Assembly: GCA_021495925.1 (NCBI GenBank)
Contig: JAKEKT010000025.1
Coordinates: 186,001-250,000, forward strand
Reading direction: 5' to 3'
Source: Diplodia intermedia
Lineage: Eukaryota > Ascomycota > Dothideomycetes > Botryosphaeriales > Botryosphaeriaceae
DNA: 64,000 nucleotides
Part shown: positions 54,670-64,000 of the stretch, piece after piece
Layout of the letters: each line of letters starts with the position of its first letter
Position numbering within the stretch: position 1 is the stretch's first letter
Notes under the pieces: generated by a model
The model's database searches: none
Told to the model about the DNA's origin: nothing
The model's input: only the letters and a program-made list of their open reading frames with translations
Position numbers and translations under genes: made by a program

Positions 54670-57600
54670 ATGGCAGGCAGGCCTCCTGGAGGTCCGGCCA
54701 ACGCCCCCCACGGTGAAGAGAACCTCCTCCTCGACCTGAACGATGGAGCGCCCACCTACTCGTCCGGCCAGCGCCCGCCGACCACCGACGACCACCTGCT
54801 ACATAGGTACGACATCGACGACTCCGATCAGCCACAGCCCCCGGCTCCGTCGCGCCCCTCCGTGTCCTACGATGACTTCGTCGGCGGCGCCGGCGGCAGT
54901 GGCAGCCGCCCACCTCAGGTAGCCACCGGCCAGCCTGGCATGCGCGAATCGCTACAGTCACCCTACATGGCGACAAGCTCCAAGCGCATATACTCCCAGT
55001 CCTCCGACCTGAACAACTACCAGCGCTACACCGACATAGACGACGAGGGCAGCTCCATGCAAGGCTCCTACGCGGCTGGAGGTCTGTATGACGATCGCAA
55101 CGATGAGCCGCCAGGCACCACGCGCACCCATGCGCGCAATCGCAATAGCATAATGAGTCTAGGCGGCGGGTTGGTGGGGCGCGCGAAGAACATGCTGGGT
55201 TTGGAACCGGAGTACTCAGAGATGGACGTGCCGCTCACGGAAGCTGGCGCACGCAATGCTCAGGCTGGTCCTGCTGGCCAGGCGCAACCAGCCGCTCACA
55301 AGAGGAAGAAATCCGGTTTCAAGTTCGGCTTCGGGAGCTCAAAGCCAGACCCCTCGACTCTGGGGCCTCGTATCATACACCTCAACAATCCGCCCGCCAA
55401 TGCAGCAAACAAGTACGTCGACAATCATGTGTCAACCGCCAAATACAACGTAGCCACCTTCCTTCCGAAATTCCTTTACGAACAATTCTCGAAATACGCC
55501 AACCTCTTCTTCTTGTTTACTGCTGTCCTGCAGCAGATCCCCAACATCTCGCCTACGAATCGATGGACAACCATTGTGCCGCTCGTCATCGTCTTACTCG
55601 TCTCCGCCGTCAAGGAACAGATCGAGGACTTTCGCCGTAAAACCCAGGACAGCGCATTGAACAACTCAAAGACGCGCACGCTGAAAGGATCGGGGTTTCA
55701 AGAGACAAAATGGGTCGACGTTGCCGTTGGAGACATCGTGCGCGTGCAATCAGAGGAGCCGTTCCCTGCCGATTTGGTGCTCTTGGCCAGTTCCGAGCCC
55801 GAGGGTCTTTGCTACATTGAGACGGCCAACCTTGACGGAGAGACGAACTTGAAGATCAAGCAGGCCATTCCGGAGACCGCTGACCTTGTTAGCCCGAGTG
55901 AGTTGGGTAGGTTAGGCGGCAGGGTTCGATCGGAACAGCCGAACAGCAGTCTGTATACCTACGAGGCTACCTTGACCATGCAGGCAGGAGGAGGCGAGAA
56001 GGAACTCCCGCTTGGTCCCGATCAACTTCTTCTTCGTGGTGCAACTTTGCGGAACACCCCATGGATCCATGGCATCGTCGTTTTCACCGGTCACGAGACA
56101 AAGCTCATGCGGAACGCCACTGCTACCCCGATCAAGAAGACGAACGTCGAGCGGCTGGTCAATTATCAAATTCTGATGCTTGGCGCTATTCTCATTACGC
56201 TTAGCATCATCAGTTCCATTGGAGACGTTGTCATTCGGGCAAAGGAAAGGAAACATCTCGAATACTTGGGTCTTGAAGAGACAGCACTTGTTGGGCAGTT
56301 CTTCTTGGATCTGCTGACCTACTGGGTTCTTTACTCCAACTTGGTACCAATCTCTCTATTCGTCACGATTGAGATTGTCAAGTACTATCAGGCATTCCTG
56401 ATCGATTCGGATTTGGACATCTATCACGACGACACCGGAACCCCAGCAAATTGCAGGACGTCCTCACTTGTAGAAGAGCTTGGGCAGATTGAGTACATCT
56501 TCTCGGACAAGACAGGAACTCTTACCCGCAACATGATGGAGTTCCGTCAGTGCTCAATTGCAGGCATCCAATACGCAGACGAAGTCCCGGAGGACAGGAG
56601 AGCGACGACCCAGGATGGCATGGAAGTAGGCATTCATGATTTCCCAAGGTTGAAGGAGAACCGAGCAAACCACCAATCGCGCGAGATCATCGACAATTTC
56701 CTCACGCTGCTATCAACGTGCCACACTGTTATTCCTGAGGTCAACGACAAGACCGGACACATCAAATACCAGGCCGCTTCCCCTGATGAGGGAGCTCTTG
56801 TCGAGGGTGCGGTCCTCTTGGACTACAAGTTCGTTGCAAGGAAACCACGATCTGTCATCATCCAGGTTGATGGTGTGGAGAGGGAATACGAGCTGCTGTG
56901 TGTCTGCGAATTCAACTCGACGCGCAAGAGAATGTCAACAATCTTTAGGACCCCCGAGGGGAAGATTGTTTGCTACACAAAGGGTGCCGATACGGTCATT
57001 CTTGAGCGGCTTGCCAAAGACGCCAATCCGATCGTTGAGCCTACTCTCCAACATCTCGAGGAATATGCCGCGGAAGGTCTCCGCACCCTTTGCTTGGCTA
57101 TGCGTGAAGTTCCGGAGCACGAATACCAGGAGTGGAGGAGTATCTACGATACTGCTGCAACAACCGTTGGCGGTAATCGTGCGGACGAATTGGACAAAGC
57201 CGCCGAGCTTATCGAGCACGACTTTATCCTTCTTGGAGCCACTGCTATTGAGGACAAGTTGCAAGAGGGAGTGCCAGACACGATCCACACTTTGCAAACT
57301 GCTGGCATCAAGATCTGGGTTCTTACTGGCGATCGACAGGAAACGGCCATCAACATTGGCATGAGTTGTAAACTCATCAGTGAGGACATGACTCTGCTGA
57401 TTGTCAATGAGGAGAATGCGGACGCCACAAGGGATAATCTCTCGAAGAAACTCAATGCTGTTAGAGCGCAGGCGGAGAACCAAGTGGAGTTGGAGACGCT
57501 TGCTCTAGTCATTGATGGTAAGTCATTGACGTTCGCCCTTGAACGGGACATGGAGAAGCTGTTCTTGGATTTGGCTGTCATGTGCAAAGCCGTCATCTGC

Positions 57601-58908
57601 TGGTAAGTGGAACTCAACACCCGTGAAAAATTGGCTTCGGCTGACGTACCGTGTAGCCGTGTGTCCCCTCTTCAGAAAGCGCTCGTCGTGAAGCTCGTCA
57701 AACGCCACCTGAAGGCCATCCTGTTGGCTATCGGAGACGGTGCGAACGATGTTTCTATGATCCAGGCTGCTCATGTCGGTGTCGGTATCAGCGGTATGGA
57801 AGGTCTCCAAGCCGCTCGAAGTGCTGATGTTGCCATCGGCCAATTCCGTTACCTCCGCAAACTGCTACTCGTCCATGGTTCCTGGAGCTACCAGCGAGTG
57901 AGCAAGGTCATCCTCTACTCCTTTTACAAGAACATTGCCCTCTTCATGACGCAGTTCTGGTACTCTTTCCAAAACGCATTCTCCGGTCAGGTCATTTACG
58001 AATCATGGACGCTCTCCTTCTATAACGTCTTCTTTACTGTAATGCCCCCCTTCGTTCTTGGCATCTTCGACCAGTTCGTCAGCGCACGTCTGCTCGACCG
58101 CTACCCGCAACTCTACCAGCTCAGTCAGAAGGGCGTCTTCTTCAAGATGCATTCGTTCTGGGGCTGGGTCGCCAACGGCTTCTACCACTCACTCATCCTG
58201 TATTTCGTGTCGCAAGCCATCTTCTTGTGGGACCTCCCTCAGGGCGACGGAAAGATTGCTAGCCATTGGGTATGGGGTCCTGCTCTGTACACGGCTGCGT
58301 TGGCGACGGTTATCGGCAAAGCCGCGTTGATTACGAACATTTGGACGAAGTACACATTTGTTGCGATTCCCGGCTCGTTGATCATCTGGATGATCTTCCT
58401 GCCGCTGTACGCGTACGTGGCGCCGATGACGGGCATCTCCACGGAATTCGAGGGCGTCATTCCCAGATTATTCCCAAGTCCGGTGGTGTGGTTGATGGGC
58501 TTGGTCCTGCCCTTCCTCTGTCTGTTGAGAGACTTTGCTTGGAAATAGTAAGTGCCCCGGCCTCTATTCAGATGAGTTTGACTGACAGCAGAGCCAGTGC
58601 AAAACGCATGTACTATCCGCAAGCATACCACCACATCCAGGAGATCCAGAAGTACAACATCCAGGACTACCGGCCCAGGTTAGTAGCATGCTCGTGCCTG
58701 TATGCATGAGAATGACGACGCTGACGTTTAGATCAGAATGGAGCAATTCCAGAAGGCGATCCGCAAGGTGCGGCAAGTGCAGCGCATGCGCAAACAACGC
58801 GGCTACGCCTTTTCCCAAACAGACGAGTCGCAGGCCAGAGTGCTGCAGGCATACGATACGACGCGCGAACGTGGCCGGTACGGCGAGATGGCAAGTTCGA
58901 GACGTTAG
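54670..58908 (+). CDS. DRS2: P4-ATPase phospholipid flippase, Drs2 type
   Basis: Four exons, 54670-57602, 57657-58547, 58598-58678 and 58737-58908 (introns 54, 50 and 58 nt), give 1358 aa. The N-terminus (about 240 residues) is a disordered, Pro/Ser-rich cytosolic tail. P-type ATPase motifs: DGET near residue 389 (actuator loop, P4 form), DKTGTLTRN with phosphorylated Asp 613, and GDGANDVSMIQ near the last membrane domain. IQEIQKYNIQDYRPRMEQFQKAIRK and RKQRGYAFSQ in the C-terminal tail are typical of Drs2. It moves phosphatidylserine and phosphatidylethanolamine from the lumenal to the cytosolic leaflet at the trans-Golgi and supports vesicle formation. The fourth exon uses the distal AG of an AGATCAG pair; the nearer one breaks the frame. 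Confidence 0.95.
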
Positions 58909-59906
58909 TCGTGATTGTCATGATGATCCATTTCTACAAATTCTTTCAGCCCACACACGCATTCCATCTTGTCCCTTCCTCGTTCCCCGCTTTAAGTGTA
59001 CCACCAAGGAGTGGCTTTTGAATTTTTCTTCTGCACACTTCTTATTCGTACTTAACGTTTGAATCATGCAAATCAACCGGCATTGCGCTGATTAAAGACC
59101 CTTATGCTTCTCTTATGAATCCCTTCCAAAACTTTCCATTGAGGGTCGGTTCGAGTTGGTTGTGGGTAGCGGCGTCCATTGTGTGACTGTACTGTTTTCG
59201 CCCGTGCGGCGGAGGAAGAGCGGCTGCGGCAAGTTGATTCAAGTTGGTTACATTGCACGAGGCTGGGTTTGGTCTTGGTACGATCGGCGCTAAGATGTTG
59301 CATCATAAGGTTTTGTTGCACAAGTATACCTCCACTTCAGTCGTTTCCTGCTTTAGAACCATCTTAATACTGTTTTTCCATGGATGCGAGATCAGGAGGT
59401 GAGTTGGTCTGCTTTCTGCCTTCCAAATCGAGAAGAACGGAATGGAAGATGATGAAATGTATGTTTCAGCTTACTGCCTGCTTGCTGCCGGCATAACGGC
59501 GAGTTTTCAATCCCTCAAGATGATACACGCAGCCACTGCCAACGCACCCGATCGGCAATCCCTGCCGGTTCGGATGCTCCTGATTGGGCCATAGCAGGCG
59601 GCGCGATCTAGTGCAAGCCGAGGCCGACATCGCCGGGTCGGAGTACGGCGCTCCGCAAATCGGAATCCCGTCATCACCGGCCGACTCAATTCGCTCGACG
59701 GCGACTGGTCATCCCAAGGATCCCCCGCTATTGGACTCGGCTAGGTGCAGCAACTCCGCAACGGCTTGTCGGATAAGAGGTGCATACAACATCAGACGAG
59801 CTTCGGGCGAGTGAAGTGCTGGAAATGACTCATGGGGCTTGTGGTGGACGCTGATATATATAGGGACTGTGATCCGGATTGATTCGGTCTGTAATTGTCG
59901 AGCATC
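58909..59906. other. Spacer between DRS2 and the D-amino-acid oxidase gene
   Basis: About 1 kb with no gene recognised. A TATATATA sequence at 59852-59859 lies about 50 bp upstream of the oxidase start and may be its TATA box. Confidence 0.45.
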
Positions 59907-61351
59907 ATGTCTTCGCAACTCAAGGGAAAGCACATTGTCGTCATCGGGTAAGGCGTTCCCCAACTTGTCCATAAAGCGAAAGCAAGCTGACTGGTACAGA
60001 GCCGGTGTGATCGGACTGCAGACGGCAATCACGTTGCTTGAAGCAGGCGCCGCTGTCACCATCATCGCGAAGCATGTGCCTGGAGACAAAGCAAAGGATT
60101 ACACTTCGCCGTGGTATGGTTACACTGTTTCTTTTGAGCTTGCATCTGCATGGTGAATGCACTGCTGACATGAGCAGGGCCGGCGCGCAATGGCGAACCC
60201 ACGCCACCGCCGAGGACAAGGAGATCCAGGAATGGGACATAGAAAGCTACAACATCTGGCTAGACATGGTCGAGAAAGAAAAGAGCCAGGCGTCCTTCGC
60301 GACCAAGTCCGGCGTCGAGAAATTCCACAGCATCTTCTACTGGTAACCCGAGAACATCCCCCCATCATGCTCCGCTTCTTCTCAGGCCGAGCCTCGCTCA
60401 CAAACCACACCCCCCATGACCAGGACCGGCCCGGACACCGAAATCCCCTCGGGCCCGCACAGCGCGTGGTGGGCGCCGCACATGCGCAACTTCCGCGAGC
60501 TGCCCGCGTCGGAGCTGCCGCCCGGCGCCCACGCCGGCGCCACCTACGACGCCGTCACCATCGACCCGGGCGTCTACCTGCCCCACCTCCTCTCCCGCGC
60601 GCGCTCCCTCGGCGCCACCCTCATCGAAGCCGCTCTGCCCATGACCACGACCACGACCACCACCACCACCACCACCACCACCACCACCGACTCCGCCGCC
60701 GCCGCCGCCGCCGCCAGCAGCAGCAGCTCCAACCTCCCCCACGCCCTCGCAACCGCAACCCGCCTCCTCGCCGCATACCAGGACCAATCCCCCACAACCA
60801 TCTCCGCCTTCGTCAACGCCACCGGCATCGCCGCGCGCACCCTCGTCCCCGACCCCTCCGTCTACCCCATCCGCGGGCAGACCGTCCTGGTCCGCGGCCT
60901 GCCGCGCGCCCTCACCACCGTCTGGCGGCCCGACGGCTCGCTGTCGTACGTCATCCCGCGCGCGGCCAGCGGCACCACCGTGCTCGGCGGCACCAAGGAG
61001 GTCGGCGACTGGCGCGCGGACGCGGACGACGCGACGACGCGGGGGATCTTGGAGAGGTGCGGGGGGCTGGCGCCGGAGTTGTTGACGGCGACGGCGGAGG
61101 GAGGGGGTGGGTTCGAGGTTTTGGCGGTTGGTGTTGGGTTTAGGCCGGGGAGGGTGGGCGGGCCGAGGGTCGAGGTTGAGGAGGTGGCGGTGGAGGGGGG
61201 GGTGGTGGTGCCGTGTTGTCATGAGTATGGGCATGCTGGGGCGGGGTATCAGAATTCGTTTGGGAGTGCAAGGAAGGTGGTGAGGTTGTTAGAGAGGTAT
61301 TTTGATGGCGGGGAGGGGGGGAAGGGTGGGGGGGAGAAGGCGAGGTTGTGA
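59907..61351 (+). CDS. DAO1: D-amino-acid oxidase (FAD-dependent)
   Basis: Four exons, 59907-59947, 60000-60113, 60178-60342 and 60424-61351, give 415 aa. IVVIGAGVIGLQTAITLLEAG is the FAD-binding Rossmann motif near residue 10. SPWAGAQWR and EIPSGPHSAWWAPHMRNFRELPASELPPGA are D-amino-acid oxidase blocks. The C-terminal FAD/substrate block CCHEYGHAGAGYQNSFGSA contains the family GHxG motif. The enzyme oxidises D-amino acids to 2-oxo acids, ammonia and hydrogen peroxide. A homopolymeric insert of about 15 Thr followed by Ala and Ser runs (about residues 185-215) comes from ACC and GCC repeats at 60636-60730. The last three residues ARL fit a PTS1-like peroxisomal signal. The C-terminal end is Gly-rich and GC-biased. 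D-aspartate oxidase is the near alternative. Confidence 0.9.
60646..60730 (+). repeat. Coding trinucleotide repeats (Thr, Ala, Ser runs)
   Basis: ACC repeats, then GCC repeats, then AGC repeats within the D-amino-acid oxidase gene. They encode runs of Thr, Ala and Ser in a surface insert of the protein. Confidence 0.85.
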
Positions 61352-61812
61352 TGGATGTATGGGCGTTGTTGTTTGGGGGCACGCGGCGGGGTGGGTGAGT
61401 CTATCGTGGAATTGGAGTTGGAATCTCGAAGCTTTTGCTCGAGCTCGCTTTTCTGTGGCCCGCTTTCTCCTCCCCTTGAGGAGGTAAGTCCGCGGCTTTC
61501 GCCTTTCTACCCCTGGGTCTGCTTCGTACCGTGCAGGGGTGGCTCATCGTGCACAACACATCCTCCCACCCCTGGAAATAGTGACTGTTTGCCCCCGGCT
61601 TGGTTCTATATTTCCTATAATCTACATCACCTAGCCATTGCTCGCAGTCATGCCGGGATGCTCTGCCTCCTTGGCTATCCATACTCTTCAGTCCTTCTCT
61701 TATATGGACGTCAAATCATGAAAACGATCCAGCTCGAATCCGCCGGGACCGCCGAGACCGAGCTAGCTGGTCCGATTAAACCATATGAGCAGGAAGCCTT
61801 TGTGGAACAAAA
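61352..61812. other. Convergent 3' spacer, no gene recognised
   Basis: 461 bp between the D-amino-acid oxidase stop and the end of the truncated Cys-rich paralogue. A plus frame runs across it with no motif. Confidence 0.45.
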
Positions 61813-62120
61813 TCAACCGTCTGCGGGGCGGCATGTCACGCAGATGAAGTCTGCCGCCCTGGAAGTCAAGTGAAGCTTGTCCCAGGTGTCTTGGCTAATC
61901 GCGCGGCAGGCCTGGCAGAGAGTGAGTATTTGAATTTGCGAGATCGAGGGAAGTAACCGGAGGCCGGACTCACCGAGCATGTATTGCAGCCGCACATCGT
62001 GCAGATATCCGTCTCTTCCGAGCACTGCAAATTGGGGGGTTTGTAGTGAAATGGCTCCCTTGCACTTTGCGCCGAGGCTGGTGAGGCATGGTCGGGAGAA
62101 TCTCTGGCGCTTTCCAGCAC
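61813..62120 (-). pseudogene. Truncated paralogue of the Cys-rich gene on its right
   Basis: Two minus-strand exon pieces, up to 61974 and 61813-61911, can be joined over an intron (GTGAGT ... TGCCAG). They read LQCSEETDICTMCGCNTCS and then ACRAISQDTW ... FICVTCRPADG, aligning with VTCSDEMDLCERCGCNTCS, ECRAKWQ and AFLCDKCRPTE in the gene at 62307-63321, with the intron at the same place. The F-box-like N-terminus and the last 130 residues of the full gene have no counterpart. It may be a short functional gene, but the loss at both ends suggests a decayed tandem copy. Confidence 0.55.
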
Positions 62121-62199
62121 CTATCTCTAAACCGAGATGTCTTTTAAATTTAATCAGGATATGTAAGATTGTATTCATGAGAAAACTTGCTGTGGGGTT

Positions 62200-62218
62200 T
62201 TTTTTTAAAAAAAAAACC
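62200..62218. repeat. T9-A10 palindromic homopolymer
   Basis: GGG, T run (62200-62208), A run (62209-62218), CC. A perfect inverted repeat between the two Cys-rich paralogues. Confidence 0.85.
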
Positions 62219-62306
62219 AAGGGTTGTTTGCTACCAATGTGGCTACTACTACTTATTGCTTTACTACTGCCGCTCCACCGTAGTCACGGCTACCCTCGAT
62301 CTCTTT

Positions 62307-63321
62307 CTAGTGGATCCTCAATTTGAGGGTATTCTCCAAGGTCAAGAAGTCCCGGACGGTACGAACGACGCGACAGCGCTTGCCAGCGATGTTGATATTG
62401 GCCTCCCAGATACCTTGGTCGAAGATGACACCCTTGCAGAAGTGACAGTAGGTGTTCATCCATACGTCTCCAAACTTGCTGCTGCAGCCCATACAGCTAC
62501 GGACATAGAGTACGGTGTCGGGTTCAGGGTCGTATGGCTCGCTGAAATAAGTCCTCTCCCTGCAGCGAAAGGCATTGGTATCCAGGAAACCTTCGCGAAA
62601 CCAGTGGGCCTCCTCGCGGTGCCTTCCCCCAATGCGGCGGTGCACATCATCCAAGGCGCAGCGTGAGCAGATCCATGGCTTGAACCATATGTCCTCAGGG
62701 TCGCATGCGCAGTGGTGTGTCGTCAATTCTGTCGGACGGCACTTGTCGCAAAGGAAGGCTGCCTGCGCTGTCGTCATGCCGGCATATCCCTGGCGAGCTG
62801 GGTTGAGGCCTGGGCATATCATTTGCCATTTTGCACGACATTCCTGGTGTAGAATTAGTATCTGCATAGCATCTGCCAAGTAGAGAACTTCTAGATGTGA
62901 TTGGCAGATGAATACAAGATCCGGACGCAAATGTAAGTTGTCAATGCGCACATTTACGCCCGGATCTTGTCTTTAGCTGCCTACATGAATATGGTGATGC
63001 GGCATCTGTGCAAGGCAGTGAAGTGGGTGGAGGGAGACTTACTGAGCATGTGTTACAGCCACACCTTTCGCAGAGGTCCATCTCATCCGAACATGTGACC
63101 TGTTTACCGACCATGACCCGTCCAGGAAGGCCCTCGCATTGAGTGAGCCTAGCCAATGCTTGTGCCGAGGGTGCCGAGCCGACCGAGGTTTCCTCTTTGA
63201 AGATGCTGACCCAGGCTGCCTTCGAAGTGGAGGCAACAGCAAATAGATCCCTCGAGGTGATCTCCGGAGCGAGTGAGCACAGAATGGGGTAGTGAGCCAG
63301 AAGCTCGTCGAACCGCGGCAT
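62307..63321 (-). CDS. Cys-rich protein with F-box-like N-terminus, family unknown
   Basis: Exons 63043-63321 and 62307-62843 on the minus strand (199-nt intron, GTAAGT ... TACTAAT ... ACCAG, phase 0) give 271 aa. The N-terminus MPRFDELLAHYPILCSLAPEITSRDLFAVASTSKAAW resembles an F-box (LxPEI ... DL ... S ... W). Cys pairs follow: CERCGCNTCS, ECRAKW, FLCDKCRP, ICSRC, MGCSSK and YCHFCKG, in a zinc-binding pattern. Proteins with this layout occur in Dothideomycetes but I know no function. The intron may hide a further small exon. A truncated paralogue lies 190 bp downstream. An ATG at 63453 would add 44 residues with a hydrophobic stretch; the ATG at 63321 is preferred because the F-box-like part starts there. 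Confidence 0.65.
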
Positions 63322-64000
63322 GGTGGAAACCGGTTTGCGAAGCCAACGAAGGCCAGGGTGGGCGACTTTGAAGAGTTGAAGGAGGTGCAGAAGGATGCTC
63401 GAGCATAGAAGGTCGGCGACGGTGGATATGGCCCGGAGCAAGCGTGAATGCACTTCGTACTAGGCCCAATCTGGATTTCTCATTTGGTGAACAAGTCGGT
63501 GGACCATGGGTCACCTGTGTTAGCATTCGATGGACCACGCCATGTAAGCAGCTACAGGAGGCGACAGAAGAATTGACGCGGCTGGCGGGAAAGGCGGAAA
63601 AGGATTTGTAATAGAGTTTGGTACAGATGTCTCCCAGCCTCAATCCATCCGACCTCTTTCTTTTCCGGCTATAGGCACTCCACGTATACCCAGGGCTTGA
63701 TCCGGTCATCTTGTGCGAACTCCGAGTATATAGAGGGGTGTCTGCATGATTCACGCGCACACCTTGAACGGGTAGTCATGCGGATTGCAATGACTACCCC
63801 GCGGTGTTGAAATAATCAAATATTTGATTGAATATAGCTATCTAGTGGTCTCTTATAGACCTATCTGCTTGCTTGCTGGTGACTTGCCTGTTTGTGTGCG
63901 ACTTGATTCCAACCACGCGGGCATAACCACCGCACTACGCACATGGCTTGCTTATGTCAGATCAGCCGAATTTTCCTGCCACCGCTATTTAGTGCCCTTC
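63322..64000. other. Right end of window, no gene recognised
   Basis: The presumed promoter of the Cys-rich gene followed by AT-rich sequence without supported frames. Confidence 0.45.

Noticed and set aside
60190..61234. Long frames on both strands over the D-amino-acid oxidase gene
   Set aside because: They are out-of-frame readings of the GC-rich last exon and its trinucleotide repeats (poly-His, poly-Arg or poly-Gly).

Overview
The window is nuclear DNA of a filamentous ascomycete (Pezizomycotina, most likely a Dothideomycete; the class is an inference). Supporting signs are many short introns (about 47-69 nt) with GTRNGT donors, CTRAC/CTAAC branch sites and YAG acceptors, genes typical of moulds (a KlpA-type kinesin-14, DUF1349, DUF6594, a GPI-anchored Cys-rich protein) and gene-free stretches of several kb. 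Exon joins were worked out by hand from splice signals, reading phase and family resemblance; nothing was computed or searched.

Layout. 1-12 kb: the N-terminal part of a Psr1-like phosphatase (-), ILV3 dihydroxy-acid dehydratase (-), a tRNA-Val(CAC) with a normal anticodon-loop intron and a second insert in the T loop, and a Zrt3-like zinc transporter (-). 12-25.5 kb: a gene-poor accessory tract with small retropepsin-fold genes and a DUF6594 membrane protein gene. 26-44.3 kb: core genes (kinesin-14 klpA, a LOA1/VPS66-like acyltransferase, DUF1349, serine O-acetyltransferase cysA) mixed with secreted or membrane proteins (GPI-anchored Cys-rich protein, CBM52-like protein, small single-pass membrane protein). 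44.5-48.6 kb: a second accessory tract with the same gene set. 51-61.4 kb: a homeodomain-like protein, mitochondrial ribosomal protein mL46, the DRS2 flippase and a D-amino-acid oxidase. 61.8-63.3 kb: a Cys-rich F-box-like gene and a truncated paralogue.

Main observation. Two loci about 25 kb apart carry the same three-gene module with the same order and relative orientation, as inverted copies: a retropepsin-like gene with an intact DTG motif, tail to tail with a DUF6594 three-pass membrane protein, which is head to head with a small retropepsin-fold gene that starts with an MCF microexon and has lost the DTG aspartate. The locus-1 genes are 19244-20131 (+), 20253-21335 (-) and 22534-23066 (+). 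The locus-2 genes are 47526-48553 (-), 46131-47154 (+) and 44788-45273 (-). Intron positions and phases match between the copies although the proteins have diverged widely. Further MCF-type copies lie at 24417-24911, 15212-15670 and, as a possible relic, about 44516-44766. A functional link between a catalytic protease-like partner, a dead protease-like partner and a membrane protein is inferred from this conserved arrangement only.

Second observation. The tRNA-Val(CAC) folds into a complete cloverleaf only if a 59-nt GT-AG insert between positions 60 and 61, carrying spliceosomal-type signals, is removed.

Metabolic genes: ILV3 (mitochondrial branched-chain amino acid synthesis), cysA (mitochondrial O-acetylserine for cysteine synthesis) and the D-amino-acid oxidase (ends in ARL, a possible peroxisomal signal). 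They are scattered and do not form a cluster.
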